Positions 16,241 to 24,298 of a stretch of DNA of 51,690 bases are shown here, piece after piece. The notes under the pieces were generated by a model, which ran no database searches, had not been told where the DNA came from, and saw only the letters and a program-made list of their open reading frames with translations. How positions within the stretch are numbered: position 1 is the first letter of the stretch; the number at the start of each line of letters is the position of its first letter. The stretch is from the NCBI GenBank assembly GCA_022826755.1, contig JAJDUG010000065.1, positions 1-51,690 on the forward strand. The letters are read 5' to 3'. The DNA comes from Acidobacteriota bacterium (lineage in GTDB: Bacteria > Acidobacteriota > Terriglobia > Versatilivoradales > Versatilivoraceae). The position numbers were made by a program, and so were the translations under genes.

Positions 16241-17407
16241 ATGTTTACCATTTCAAGGCCGCGGCGCCAACCGCTTGGCCGAAACCAATCCCACGAAGTC
16301 GTTCCTGGAGAAACAACGTTCCGGGTGCCGAGGTCGACCAGGACCAGAAAACCGCCGCTCAGATCGGGAGGACCTTGGAGGGGCCGCGCCGCCATTGCGT
16401 TGGCCGGTGTTCTCGTCTGGTTGCTGCTTGGCGTCTTCCACCAGGGAGCCGAACGATACGTGGCCATCGACAACGTCTGTGCCTGGCCCAACCTGACCCT
16501 GATGCCGGACGGAAGCGTGGTGGCAACCATCTTCAACCGGCCCTATCACGGGTTGGGTGTCGGTGACGTGGAGTGCTGGGCCAGCCGGGACGGCCGCCTC
16601 TGGGAAAAGCGGGGCAGCCCGGCCGTTCGCGAGGGGGAAAGCAATCGGATGAACGTGGCCGCCGGATTGGCTCATGACGGATCCCTGGTGGTGCTGGCCT
16701 CCGGATGGGGCGGACGGGATTTCCGGGAAAAGATTCTGCCCACCCTGGTGGCGCGGTCGTCGGATGGCGGCAGGAGCTGGAGTCGATCCTCCGCCGTGCG
16801 GTTGCCGGAGGGGGTGGAATTCCTGATTCCCTTTGGAGACATCGTTCAAGCAGAAGGCGGGCTGCTGGCAGCCAGTTTCTACCATGAGATTCCAGGGGAA
16901 GCCAACGCCTTTGTGTTGTTCAGTCGGGACGACGGGCGGAGTTGGGGGGAAGCCGTCAAGATCGCGCCCCATGACTACAACGAGACGGCCCTGGTGCGGC
17001 TGAGCCCCCGTCGCTGGCTGGCCGCCTCCCGGAGTCACGCCGACGGCCACCTGGCGCTCCATGTCTCGGAAGACGAGGGGAAGCACTGGGCCAGGTCGGG
17101 ATTGCTGACACTGCCCGGGCACCATCCGGCCCACCTGCTGGAGATGGCCGACGGGCGCGTCCTCCTGACCTACGGGATTCGGGAGAAAGGGCACCACGGC
17201 ATCGGCTACCGTACCAGTAAGGACGAAGGCCGAACCTGGAGTCGTCCCACCCGGATCGTCAACCTCGAAGAAACCACCGACGGAGGATATCCCGCGACCG
17301 TCCAGATGGCTGACGGAAGCCTGCTGACCGCCTACTACAGCAACCGGATCCCCCAGCACCAGCGCTACCACATGGGCGCGGTGCGCTGGGAGCTGGAGAC
17401 GGAGTAG
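16241..17407 (+). CDS. Asp-box (BNR) beta-propeller, sialidase-like exported or membrane-anchored protein
   Basis: About 388 residues from the ATG at 16241. An Arg-rich N-terminus is followed by one hydrophobic segment (about residues 52-67, AIALAGVLVWLLLGVF) acting as signal anchor. A propeller follows with clear Asp-box motifs S-x-D-x-G-x-x-W: SSDGGRSW, SRDDGRSW, SEDEGKHW and SKDEGRTW, plus the degenerate SRDGRLW. This is the sialidase/neuraminidase fold. A canonical RIP arginine motif is not evident, so true sialidase activity is unproven; many such proteins act on other glycans or are unassigned. It ends 10 bp before the convergently transcribed Old-Yellow-Enzyme gene. An earlier in-frame start at 16202 lies in repeat DNA and is not preferred. 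Confidence 0.75.
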   Translation: MFTISRPRRQPLGRNQSHEVVPGETTFRVPRSTRTRKPPLRSGGPWRGRAAIALAGVLVWLLLGVFHQGAERYVAIDNVCAWPNLTLMPDGSVVATIFNRPYHGLGVGDVECWASRDGRLWEKRGSPAVREGESNRMNVAAGLAHDGSLVVLASGWGGRDFREKILPTLVARSSDGGRSWSRSSAVRLPEGVEFLIPFGDIVQAEGGLLAASFYHEIPGEANAFVLFSRDDGRSWGEAVKIAPHDYNETALVRLSPRRWLAASRSHADGHLALHVSEDEGKHWARSGLLTLPGHHPAHLLEMADGRVLLTYGIREKGHHGIGYRTSKDEGRTWSRPTRIVNLEETTDGGYPATVQMADGSLLTAYYSNRIPQHQRYHMGAVRWELETE

Positions 17408-17417
17408 CTTCTGCTGC

Positions 17418-18866
17418 CTATCCTCGCCGTTTTCGGGAGCGGGCTTCCTTGATGACGGGTCCGTAGACCTCCTTGTCGAAAGGAGGGCAGCCGGTGGGGT
17501 GTTGGCCCCAGGGATGGGTCTTCTGGCGCATGAGGTAGGTGCAGAAGGTCAGGGTCTTGCAGGTGGTGGCCGCATTCAGGACTCCTCGGGTGAGGATGTC
17601 GGCGGGAAGATCGGGATAGGCCAGGGCTCCACGGCCGATGCCCATGATGGTTGCCCGGCCGTCCCGAAGGTTGGCCGCCCCGGCGTGATGCTGCCAGTGC
17701 TGCAGCCAACTGTAGCCGGTGCCCACGATGGGCAGGTCGGGGAAGGCCTGCTGGATTTCACCGCACAGCCTGAAGTGCCGGTCCACGCCGATCAGGGGAT
17801 GCTCCGGGGTCTGGTAGTTGCCCTCGTCCGGCTTATCGAAGGGGCGCCCGATGTGGGGATTGGTGTAAGGGTTTCCCATGGAAACATTCACCAGGTCCAC
17901 CCCTGATTGCTTCAGAAGCGCGATCACCTGCTTGGGTTCGGTGAGATCGGGTTCCAGAGGTCTCTGTTCATTGACGCCGAACCCGTAGCGGTAGGGCAGG
18001 GTACAGGGCCAAGGCTCGCCCCTGCCGTTGTCCGCTCCGGTCCGGTAGGGGAGCCCGTCGAAGACCCCGAGACGGGAAGCCAGCAGGAATTGTTTGTGGG
18101 TGGCCGCTTTGATTTTCTCAATGGTGTTTCTCAGAAAACGAGTCCGGTTGCTCAGACTCCCACCGTACCTGCCCTTCCTGGTCTTGGCCCCCAGCAGTTC
18201 ATTGCCGAAGTAGCCGTGGGTCAGCTTGATGTCGATCCCGTGAAACCCGATGGCGGCGGCCAGGCCGGCTGCCCGGGCGTAGGCGTCTTCCAGCCGTTCG
18301 ATGGAGGCGTCGTCCATCAGGGGATAGTCCGGCGGCAGGGGGACCCGCTTGGACGCATCCAGGTAGGTCAGGCGGTCCAGGATGGGGTGGCGGTGGCAGA
18401 TCAGGGGCCGGGGATGGCTGTAGCGCCCCGAGTGGGTCAGTTGAAGGATGACCACCAGGTCGTCCACCGATCCATGGACCTTCCGGTGGGCGGCCAGGGT
18501 TCGGTCCAATAGCGACCGTAGCGACTTGGCGGTGGCCTGGTTGAGCAGCAACTGCCTGGGATTGGCTCTGCCTTCGGGGACCACGGCAGTGGCTTCGAAC
18601 CAGATCAGCTTGGCGCCGCCTCGGGCAAATCGATCGTACCGCCGGAAGGTGAGTTCATCCGGTTCACCCAGGGGGGTGCCGTCGCACCCCTCCATGGGAT
18701 GGATGGCCAGGGAATTGCCGGCCTGGTAATGGCCGATGCGAACCGACCGTCCCAGCAGGTTCCTGACCCGCCGGGTGTCGGGTTCCAGGCGCAGGTCCAG
18801 CTTGAGTTGCCGGGCTTCCCGATCCAGCTCCTCCAACGATTGGTAATGGAAATAGCCTCGGGGCAT
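17418..18866 (-). CDS. NADH:flavin oxidoreductase / Old Yellow Enzyme family
   Basis: This FMN-dependent TIM-barrel ene-reductase-like enzyme has 482 residues. Family landmarks are HPMEGCDGT near residue 57, QLTHSGRYSHP (about 145), the substrate/FMN segment THGYFGNELLGAKTRKGRYGG (about 213-233) with the usual YGGSLSNRTRF, and VGTGYSWLQ and MGIGRGALAYPDLP near the phosphate site. The cysteine cluster that binds 4Fe-4S in dienoyl-CoA reductases is not seen, nor is the extra flavin domain, so it is a single-domain OYE with a long C-terminal extension. Its ATG overlaps the stop of the upstream FAD-oxidoreductase gene by one base (TGATG), so the two are translationally coupled. No signal peptide is visible, whereas its partner carries a Tat signal. 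Confidence 0.88.
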   Translation of the reverse strand: MPRGYFHYQSLEELDREARQLKLDLRLEPDTRRVRNLLGRSVRIGHYQAGNSLAIHPMEGCDGTPLGEPDELTFRRYDRFARGGAKLIWFEATAVVPEGRANPRQLLLNQATAKSLRSLLDRTLAAHRKVHGSVDDLVVILQLTHSGRYSHPRPLICHRHPILDRLTYLDASKRVPLPPDYPLMDDASIERLEDAYARAAGLAAAIGFHGIDIKLTHGYFGNELLGAKTRKGRYGGSLSNRTRFLRNTIEKIKAATHKQFLLASRLGVFDGLPYRTGADNGRGEPWPCTLPYRYGFGVNEQRPLEPDLTEPKQVIALLKQSGVDLVNVSMGNPYTNPHIGRPFDKPDEGNYQTPEHPLIGVDRHFRLCGEIQQAFPDLPIVGTGYSWLQHWQHHAGAANLRDGRATIMGIGRGALAYPDLPADILTRGVLNAATTCKTLTFCTYLMRQKTHPWGQHPTGCPPFDKEVYGPVIKEARSRKRRG

Positions 18867-20563
18867 CAGGGTATTTTCAGGTATTCGAGATCCAGCACCT
18901 GTCCCTGCCGCCGCAGGATTTCCTGGAGCCGGCTCACCGGGACCTGGCGCGGCTGGAGATGCTGCTCCAGGGCCAGGTGGGCGGCAACGCCGGCGGCCTG
19001 ACCCAGCGCCATCCAGGTCGGTTCCGTGCGGATCGAGGAGTATGCCAGGTGGCTGGTGGAGGCGGCCACCGGGACGATCAGTCCGTCCACCCGCTCCGGA
19101 ATCATGATGCGATAGGGGATCTGGTAGGGCCGGGTGCTCTCCAGCATGTACAGATACCCCTCCAGCACTGCGGTGTCCCCGGGCTGGCGCTTGCGCACCG
19201 GAAAGCTGTCGATGGGAAACTCGCCCACGGCCACGGCATCCTCGAAACGGCCGGCCTCGGGCCTGGCCTGGTTCCGGCTGACATCCAGTTCCGTAAGCGT
19301 GTAGTGGCCGACCAGGCGGCGCGCCTCGCGAACGTAGAGCTGAAAGGGAAAGTGCCCGTTGTCGGTGAACTCGTCCAGGGGCAGGTGATATTGCCCTGCC
19401 ATGCGGCGATGAGCCGGAGGCGCCTCCGGGTCCTGTTGCAGGAACCACAGCAGGCCCAGGGTCAGTTGGCGAATCCTGGCCTGAATTTCCCGCCGGACCT
19501 CCCAGCCGCCCTCGACATAGCCCTGGTTCTCCTCGGCAAAGGGAAATCCCAGGGGCCGGGGATTCATGTTCACATCCGTTTTGCGGTTGGGAATCTCGGA
19601 AACGGACAGGGCGCGTACCAGCGTGTTGAAATGGGCCGGATAGTATCCTCGACCCGGCTTGAAGCGCTCGGGGCCGGCCAGGCGCCCCTGCTCGAGATCT
19701 TCGAAGTAACCCAGGTAAGGGGAGCGGTCGTAGTCGAGGGGGGGCTCGCTCAAGGGATGGGCGTTGCCCGGGTCGGTTGTAAGGCAGAGACGATAGGTGT
19801 AGGCCGGCAGGCGCCGGTCGCCTTCACCGGTGGACCCCGGCAGAAACATCCGCTTGCGGTAGTCGAAATAGATCACTCCGGCATGCGGTTCGCCGAATTC
19901 TTCCCGGGATTCCCGGCCCAGCCGGTAGCGGGCTCCGGCGGAGGCATAGACGTCTCCTTCGTAGGTGGCATCGATCACCAACCGGGCCGGGAGCCGCCGT
20001 TGGACTCCGGTTCGACGATCCTGGACCACCACCCCGCATGCGGTTCCCTCTCGAGTGATGGCGGACTGGAAGCGGTGGGACTTCAGCAGGCTGATGGAGG
20101 GCTGCTCTTCCACCATCCGGTCGAAGGTGGCTTCAGCCACCGAGGGTTCGTAGGTGTAGCCCCCGCGGCACGAGCGGACATTGTCCGAGTCGGGACCGTA
20201 CTTTTCCAGGTAGTGCCGGTGGACGCGCTCGACGAATTCGGCGAAAAACCCCCGTATGGCCGCGCGGTTCTCGATGTCGCTCTTGCCCAGGCCGCTGGCG
20301 GACATGCCGCCCAGGTGGGCGTGATCCTCCACCAGCGCCACCGAGCGTCCCATGCGCGCGGCGGTCACGGCCGCGGCAATCCCCCCGGGGGTGCCTCCCA
20401 CGACCACGCAGTCGAATGGCCTCGATGGCGGGGCGCCGCCGGGCTCCGCACCGGTGTCGGACCCGGTCCGGCTGGCAGCCAGTCCTGCCCATAGGCCGGC
20501 GCCGGCCATCGACGCGGCGTGCAGGAAGCTTCTGCGGCTGGTTGGCTGTCCCGAGTCGTTCAT
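18866..20563 (-). CDS. Tat-exported FAD-dependent oxidoreductase (FAD_oxidored family)
   Basis: The 565-residue protein has a twin-arginine signal (TSRRSFLHAASMAGAGLWAG, residues 8-27). An FAD-binding Rossmann motif follows (VVVGGTPGGIAAAVTAARMG, about 49-68), then LVEDHAHLGGMSASGLGKSD and a second FAD contact VIDATYEGDVYASAGARY. The C-terminal closing motif MALGQAAGVAAHLALEQ completes the flavoprotein. This family includes proteins annotated as xanthan-lyase-like or sugar-linked dehydrogenases in Planctomycetes and Acidobacteria; the substrate is not established. The ATG at 20563 is chosen because it places the Tat motif at the N-terminus, although its Shine-Dalgarno is weak. The gene is coupled to the downstream OYE gene. 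It lies downstream of the ankyrin gene, with a hairpin between. Confidence 0.88.
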   Translation of the reverse strand: MNDSGQPTSRRSFLHAASMAGAGLWAGLAASRTGSDTGAEPGGAPPSRPFDCVVVGGTPGGIAAAVTAARMGRSVALVEDHAHLGGMSASGLGKSDIENRAAIRGFFAEFVERVHRHYLEKYGPDSDNVRSCRGGYTYEPSVAEATFDRMVEEQPSISLLKSHRFQSAITREGTACGVVVQDRRTGVQRRLPARLVIDATYEGDVYASAGARYRLGRESREEFGEPHAGVIYFDYRKRMFLPGSTGEGDRRLPAYTYRLCLTTDPGNAHPLSEPPLDYDRSPYLGYFEDLEQGRLAGPERFKPGRGYYPAHFNTLVRALSVSEIPNRKTDVNMNPRPLGFPFAEENQGYVEGGWEVRREIQARIRQLTLGLLWFLQQDPEAPPAHRRMAGQYHLPLDEFTDNGHFPFQLYVREARRLVGHYTLTELDVSRNQARPEAGRFEDAVAVGEFPIDSFPVRKRQPGDTAVLEGYLYMLESTRPYQIPYRIMIPERVDGLIVPVAASTSHLAYSSIRTEPTWMALGQAAGVAAHLALEQHLQPRQVPVSRLQEILRRQGQVLDLEYLKIP

Positions 20564-20657
20564 GGACGAAATCCGGCGCCCCTTTGAAAAACACAGTCTG
20601 ATCAGCTTTCCGGGATGAGCAGCAACGAGGGGCCTGGACCCGGCCAGTGATAGCAGG

Positions 20658-20699
20658 CCAGACGCCCGCCGCCCCGGCGGGTCACCTCCAGGCGTCTGG
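20658..20699 (-). terminator. Nested GC hairpin 3' of the ankyrin gene
   Basis: CCAGACGCC (20658-20666) pairs with GGCGTCTGG (20691-20699). An inner stem CCCGCC / GGCGGG (20665-20670 with 20676-20681) sits inside. It starts about 20 bp past the ankyrin stop on the minus strand. No T-run follows, so it may be a terminator or mRNA-end stabiliser. Confidence 0.45.
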
Positions 20700-20720
20700 G
20701 GGGCTTGCCCATAAAACGAA

Positions 20721-23700
20721 TCAAAAAAGTGCCTCGTACAATCGCCGGTAGGCGTCGAAACTCTTGAGCAACTCCCTGTCCTTGGCGTAGTCCCAGGGAG
20801 TCTTGCCCTTATTGTCCCGAACCTTGGGGTCGGCCCCGGCGTCCAGCAGCCCGGCGAGGATAGCGGGATTTCTGTTGTATCGCGCCGCCCCGTGCAGGGG
20901 AGTTTCGCCATCCTCATTGCGCGCATTGGGGTCCGCTCCAGCGTCCAGCAGCGCGGCGATAATGGCGGGATTCCTGCTGCCCCGGGCCGCGCGATGCAGG
21001 AGAGTGTGGCCTGCATCGTTTCGTGCCTCGGGGTCGGCGCCGGCCTCCATGAGCGCAGCCATTACGGCGGGATTTTCGTTTCCCGAGGCTGCGCAATGCA
21101 AGGGGGTCCAGCCATCCTGGTTGCGCGCATTGGGGTCCGCTCCGGCGTCTACCAGGGCGGCGATCCAGGCAGGATTGCTGTTACCCCTGGCCGCAGAATG
21201 CAGGACCGTGTCTCCATTCCCGGTCCTTGCCTCGAGATCGACGCCGGCGTCTACCAGCGTGGTGAGGACGCTGAGATGCACGTTGCTTCCGGCCGCGCTA
21301 TGCAGCAGGGTTTCGCCAAACTCGGTCTTCGCCATGGGGTTGGCGCCGTTCTTCAGCAATGTAGCGATGACCGCAGCGGTCACGTCCGGATCCCTGCTGT
21401 CCACAACCGCCTGATGCATGGGTGTCTCGCCGCTAATGTCCCGAGCGTTGGGATCAGCGCCGGCGGCGACGAGCACGCTGATGACGGAGGGATTCTTGTT
21501 GTACCTGGCGGCCCGATGCAGAGGGGTTTCGCCCGACCTGGACGCTGTCTTGGGATCGGCGCCGGCCTCCACCAGCAAGGTGATGACGGCGGCGTTCCTG
21601 TTACCTGTGGCCGCCTCATGCAGGGGTGTTTGGCCATATCTGGTCTTCGCCGTCGGATCGGCGCCGGCTTTCAGCAACTCGCTTATCCACACGGGGTCCC
21701 GGTCCCATCCGGCCGCACTGTGCAGGGGCGTTTCACCATGATCGTCCGGCACATTCAGGTCGGCGCCGGACTCGATGAGCGCCGCCACGATGGCCGGATT
21801 CTCGCTGCTGAGCGCCGCCCGATGCATGGGAGTCCATCCGTTCTCCCTCCGCGCCGATAGATCGGCCCCGGCTGCCACCAGCGCAACGATGACCTCGGGA
21901 TTGTCATTGCCGCTGGCTGCCAAATGCAGGGGGGTGTCGCCGTAATCATCAGCCGCCTTGGGATCGGCGCCGGCCTCCAGCAGCGTGGCGATGACTTCGG
22001 GATTGTCATTGCCACTGGCCGCCCTGTCCAGAGGGGTGCGGCCACGTTTGTTCCGGGTCTTGAGGTCTCTGCCGCCATTCAGGAGCGCGGCGATAACAGT
22101 GGGATTCCTATTGCCATCGGCTGCCACATGCAGCGGCGTGTCGCCGTCCTTGTTCCTGGCCTCCAGATCTGCGCCGGCCCCCAGCAGCGCGGCGATGACG
22201 GTGGGATTCCAGTTGTTGCCGGCCGCCACATGCAGGGGGGTGTTGCCGTCATCGTCCCGTGCTCCGGGATCGGCTCCGGCCTCCAACAACGCGGCAACGA
22301 CACTGGGGTTCCTGCTGTCCCTGACCGCCCGGTGCAGCGGAGTGCGACCGTCCTCGTCTCGTGCCGCGATTTCGGCTCCGGTCTCCAGCAGCTTGGCGAT
22401 GATACTGAGGTTCCGATTGTACCCAACGGCCGTGTGCAGGGGTGTGTTGCCGTCCTCATCTCCGGCTTGGATGTCGGCTCCGGCCTCCAAGAGCGATGAG
22501 ATAATGCTGAGATTCTTGTTGGTTCGCACTGACCAGTGCAGGGGGGTCTTGCCCTTCTCGTCCCGCACCTCGATATTCGCCCCAGCCTCCAGGAGCGCCG
22601 TGATGACAGCAGGATTCTCACTGCCGCCGGCCGCTCTGTGCAGGGGAGTGGCCTCACTGTCCTTGTCCCGCGCCTCAAGGTCTGCACCGGCTTCCAGCAG
22701 GGCAGCGGTGATGGCAAGCTTCTCGTTTCGGTGGGCCGCATGATGCAGCGGAGTATTTCCATGATCATCCCGCGCCTTGATATCCGCTCCGGCGTTGATC
22801 AATGCGGTGACGACGGAGGGGTTCCAGATGCGCCGGGCCGCCCGATGCAGGGGCGTTTCGCCGTCCTCATTGCGCGCTTTGATATCCGCTCCGCCCTCGA
22901 GGAGCGCGGCGATGACGGCAGGTTCCCCCGCCTCATGCAGGGGAGTGTTGCCAATCCCGCTCCGCGCCCTGAGATCGGCACCGGCTTGCAACAGCGCCTC
23001 GGTCACTGCAGGATTCCTGTTGCTTCCCGCCGCATAATGCAAGGGCGTTTGTCCCCGTTTGTCTTGTGCTTTGAGATCGGCGCCGGCGTCCAGAAGGGTG
23101 GTGATGACCTGGGGATTTCGGTTTGACCAGGCCGCAGCGTGCAGGGGTGTCATGCCAGCGTAGTCTCGCGCCTCGATATTCGAACCGGCCTTGACCAGCG
23201 CGGCGACTGCAGCCGTGATAATGGACAAATTTCGGTTCCCCATTGCCGCGCCATGCAGCGGCGTCCAGCCCCGCTTGTCGCGCGCCTTGACATCGGCGCC
23301 GGCGTCCAGGAGTGCGGCAAGAACAGCAGGATTCCTGTTGCTCCCGACGACTCTATGCAGAGGAGAACGGCCATTCTTGTCCTGCGCATTGATGTCGGCG
23401 CCGGCGTCTACGAGGGCGGTGATCACAGCGGGACTCAAATTGTGGCCGGACGCCTGGAGCAGGGGGGAGCTGCCACCCTTGTCCTCTGCATTGATATCGG
23501 CGCCAGCCTCCAGGAGCGCCGCGATGATGGCCGGATTCCGGTTGCGTCCGGCCGCCGAATGCAAGGGTGTAACGCCATTCTTGTCCTGCGCCTGGATATT
23601 GGCGCCGGCCTCCAGCAGCGTATTGATCACGGCAAGAGTCTGGTTGCGTCCGGCCGCCCGGTGTAGGGGGGTTTCGCCATCCTCGTCCTGCGCCTCGATG

Positions 23701-24068
23701 TCGGCGCCGGCATCCAGGAGCAGGGTGATCACAGCAAGATTGGTTGTGTAGGGGGCCGCCTCGTGAAGGGGGGTTGTGCCGTAGTCGGTCCGAGCCTGGA
23801 TATCCGCTCCGGCCTCCAGCAGCACCTTGACGATGGCGGGATTCCGGCTACGCCTGGCCGCATGATGAAGCGGGGTGTTGCCATCCTTGTCCCGTGCCCT
23901 AAGTCCTGTGCCTGCCTGGAGACAGGCGGTAACTTCCTGGACCGTTGCCACACTGAAGTAATCTCTCGTATTCCAGTCGTCACAGTCTGCCGCCGACATC
24001 GGGACGGCCAGGAAAGCCAGGTGAAGGCCGATCGCCGCTACGAGCCGGAACGCGTCGTTTATCTGCAC
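20721..24068 (-). CDS. Exported ankyrin-repeat protein with 31 repeats
   Basis: About 1115 residues from the GTG at 24068. A signal peptide (FRLVAAIGLHLAFLAVPMSA-AD) and a short capping region precede 30 complete ankyrin repeats and a C-terminal cap (GKTPWDYAKDRELLKSF). The unit is 34 residues, one more than the usual 33, of the form G-x-T-P-L-H-x-A-A-x-x-N-R-N-P-x-V-I-x-x-L-L-x-A-G-A-D. Repeats 7 and 25 are 38 residues (a four-residue insertion in the second helix) and repeat 10 is only 30. The GTG is preferred because GGGGAGG lies five bases upstream; an ATG at 24092 and a TTG at 24119 are in frame without such a site. Periplasmic or secreted protein binding is likely. The closest repeats (19 and 20) point to internal duplication. 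Confidence 0.88.
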   Translation of the reverse strand: MQINDAFRLVAAIGLHLAFLAVPMSAADCDDWNTRDYFSVATVQEVTACLQAGTGLRARDKDGNTPLHHAARRSRNPAIVKVLLEAGADIQARTDYGTTPLHEAAPYTTNLAVITLLLDAGADIEAQDEDGETPLHRAAGRNQTLAVINTLLEAGANIQAQDKNGVTPLHSAAGRNRNPAIIAALLEAGADINAEDKGGSSPLLQASGHNLSPAVITALVDAGADINAQDKNGRSPLHRVVGSNRNPAVLAALLDAGADVKARDKRGWTPLHGAAMGNRNLSIITAAVAALVKAGSNIEARDYAGMTPLHAAAWSNRNPQVITTLLDAGADLKAQDKRGQTPLHYAAGSNRNPAVTEALLQAGADLRARSGIGNTPLHEAGEPAVIAALLEGGADIKARNEDGETPLHRAARRIWNPSVVTALINAGADIKARDDHGNTPLHHAAHRNEKLAITAALLEAGADLEARDKDSEATPLHRAAGGSENPAVITALLEAGANIEVRDEKGKTPLHWSVRTNKNLSIISSLLEAGADIQAGDEDGNTPLHTAVGYNRNLSIIAKLLETGAEIAARDEDGRTPLHRAVRDSRNPSVVAALLEAGADPGARDDDGNTPLHVAAGNNWNPTVIAALLGAGADLEARNKDGDTPLHVAADGNRNPTVIAALLNGGRDLKTRNKRGRTPLDRAASGNDNPEVIATLLEAGADPKAADDYGDTPLHLAASGNDNPEVIVALVAAGADLSARRENGWTPMHRAALSSENPAIVAALIESGADLNVPDDHGETPLHSAAGWDRDPVWISELLKAGADPTAKTRYGQTPLHEAATGNRNAAVITLLVEAGADPKTASRSGETPLHRAARYNKNPSVISVLVAAGADPNARDISGETPMHQAVVDSRDPDVTAAVIATLLKNGANPMAKTEFGETLLHSAAGSNVHLSVLTTLVDAGVDLEARTGNGDTVLHSAARGNSNPAWIAALVDAGADPNARNQDGWTPLHCAASGNENPAVMAALMEAGADPEARNDAGHTLLHRAARGSRNPAIIAALLDAGADPNARNEDGETPLHGAARYNRNPAILAGLLDAGADPKVRDNKGKTPWDYAKDRELLKSFDAYRRLYEALF

Positions 24069-24298
24069 GGGCACCTCCCCTCGTAATCCCATCGGTCTTG
24101 TCGCCTGTTCCCCGGGCAAAGCCCTCGATGGTTCCCTGCAGGGTCGGCGGCCAATGATATGACCGGTGAGTCCTTCGCTATTTTAACCCGGTTTTCTCAC
24201 CAGCAGCCTGTTGTGTTTCGGCACGGTGAAGATGCCCGAGGCAACGTTGGCGCCCGGAGCCTCCTTTGGCAACCATGAAGTGTTGTATGCTTCCGCCC

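Noticed and set aside
20721-24068. Periodic 102-bp repeats considered as a CRISPR-like or satellite array
   Set aside because: The repeats are contiguous coding ankyrin units with no constant spacer pattern.
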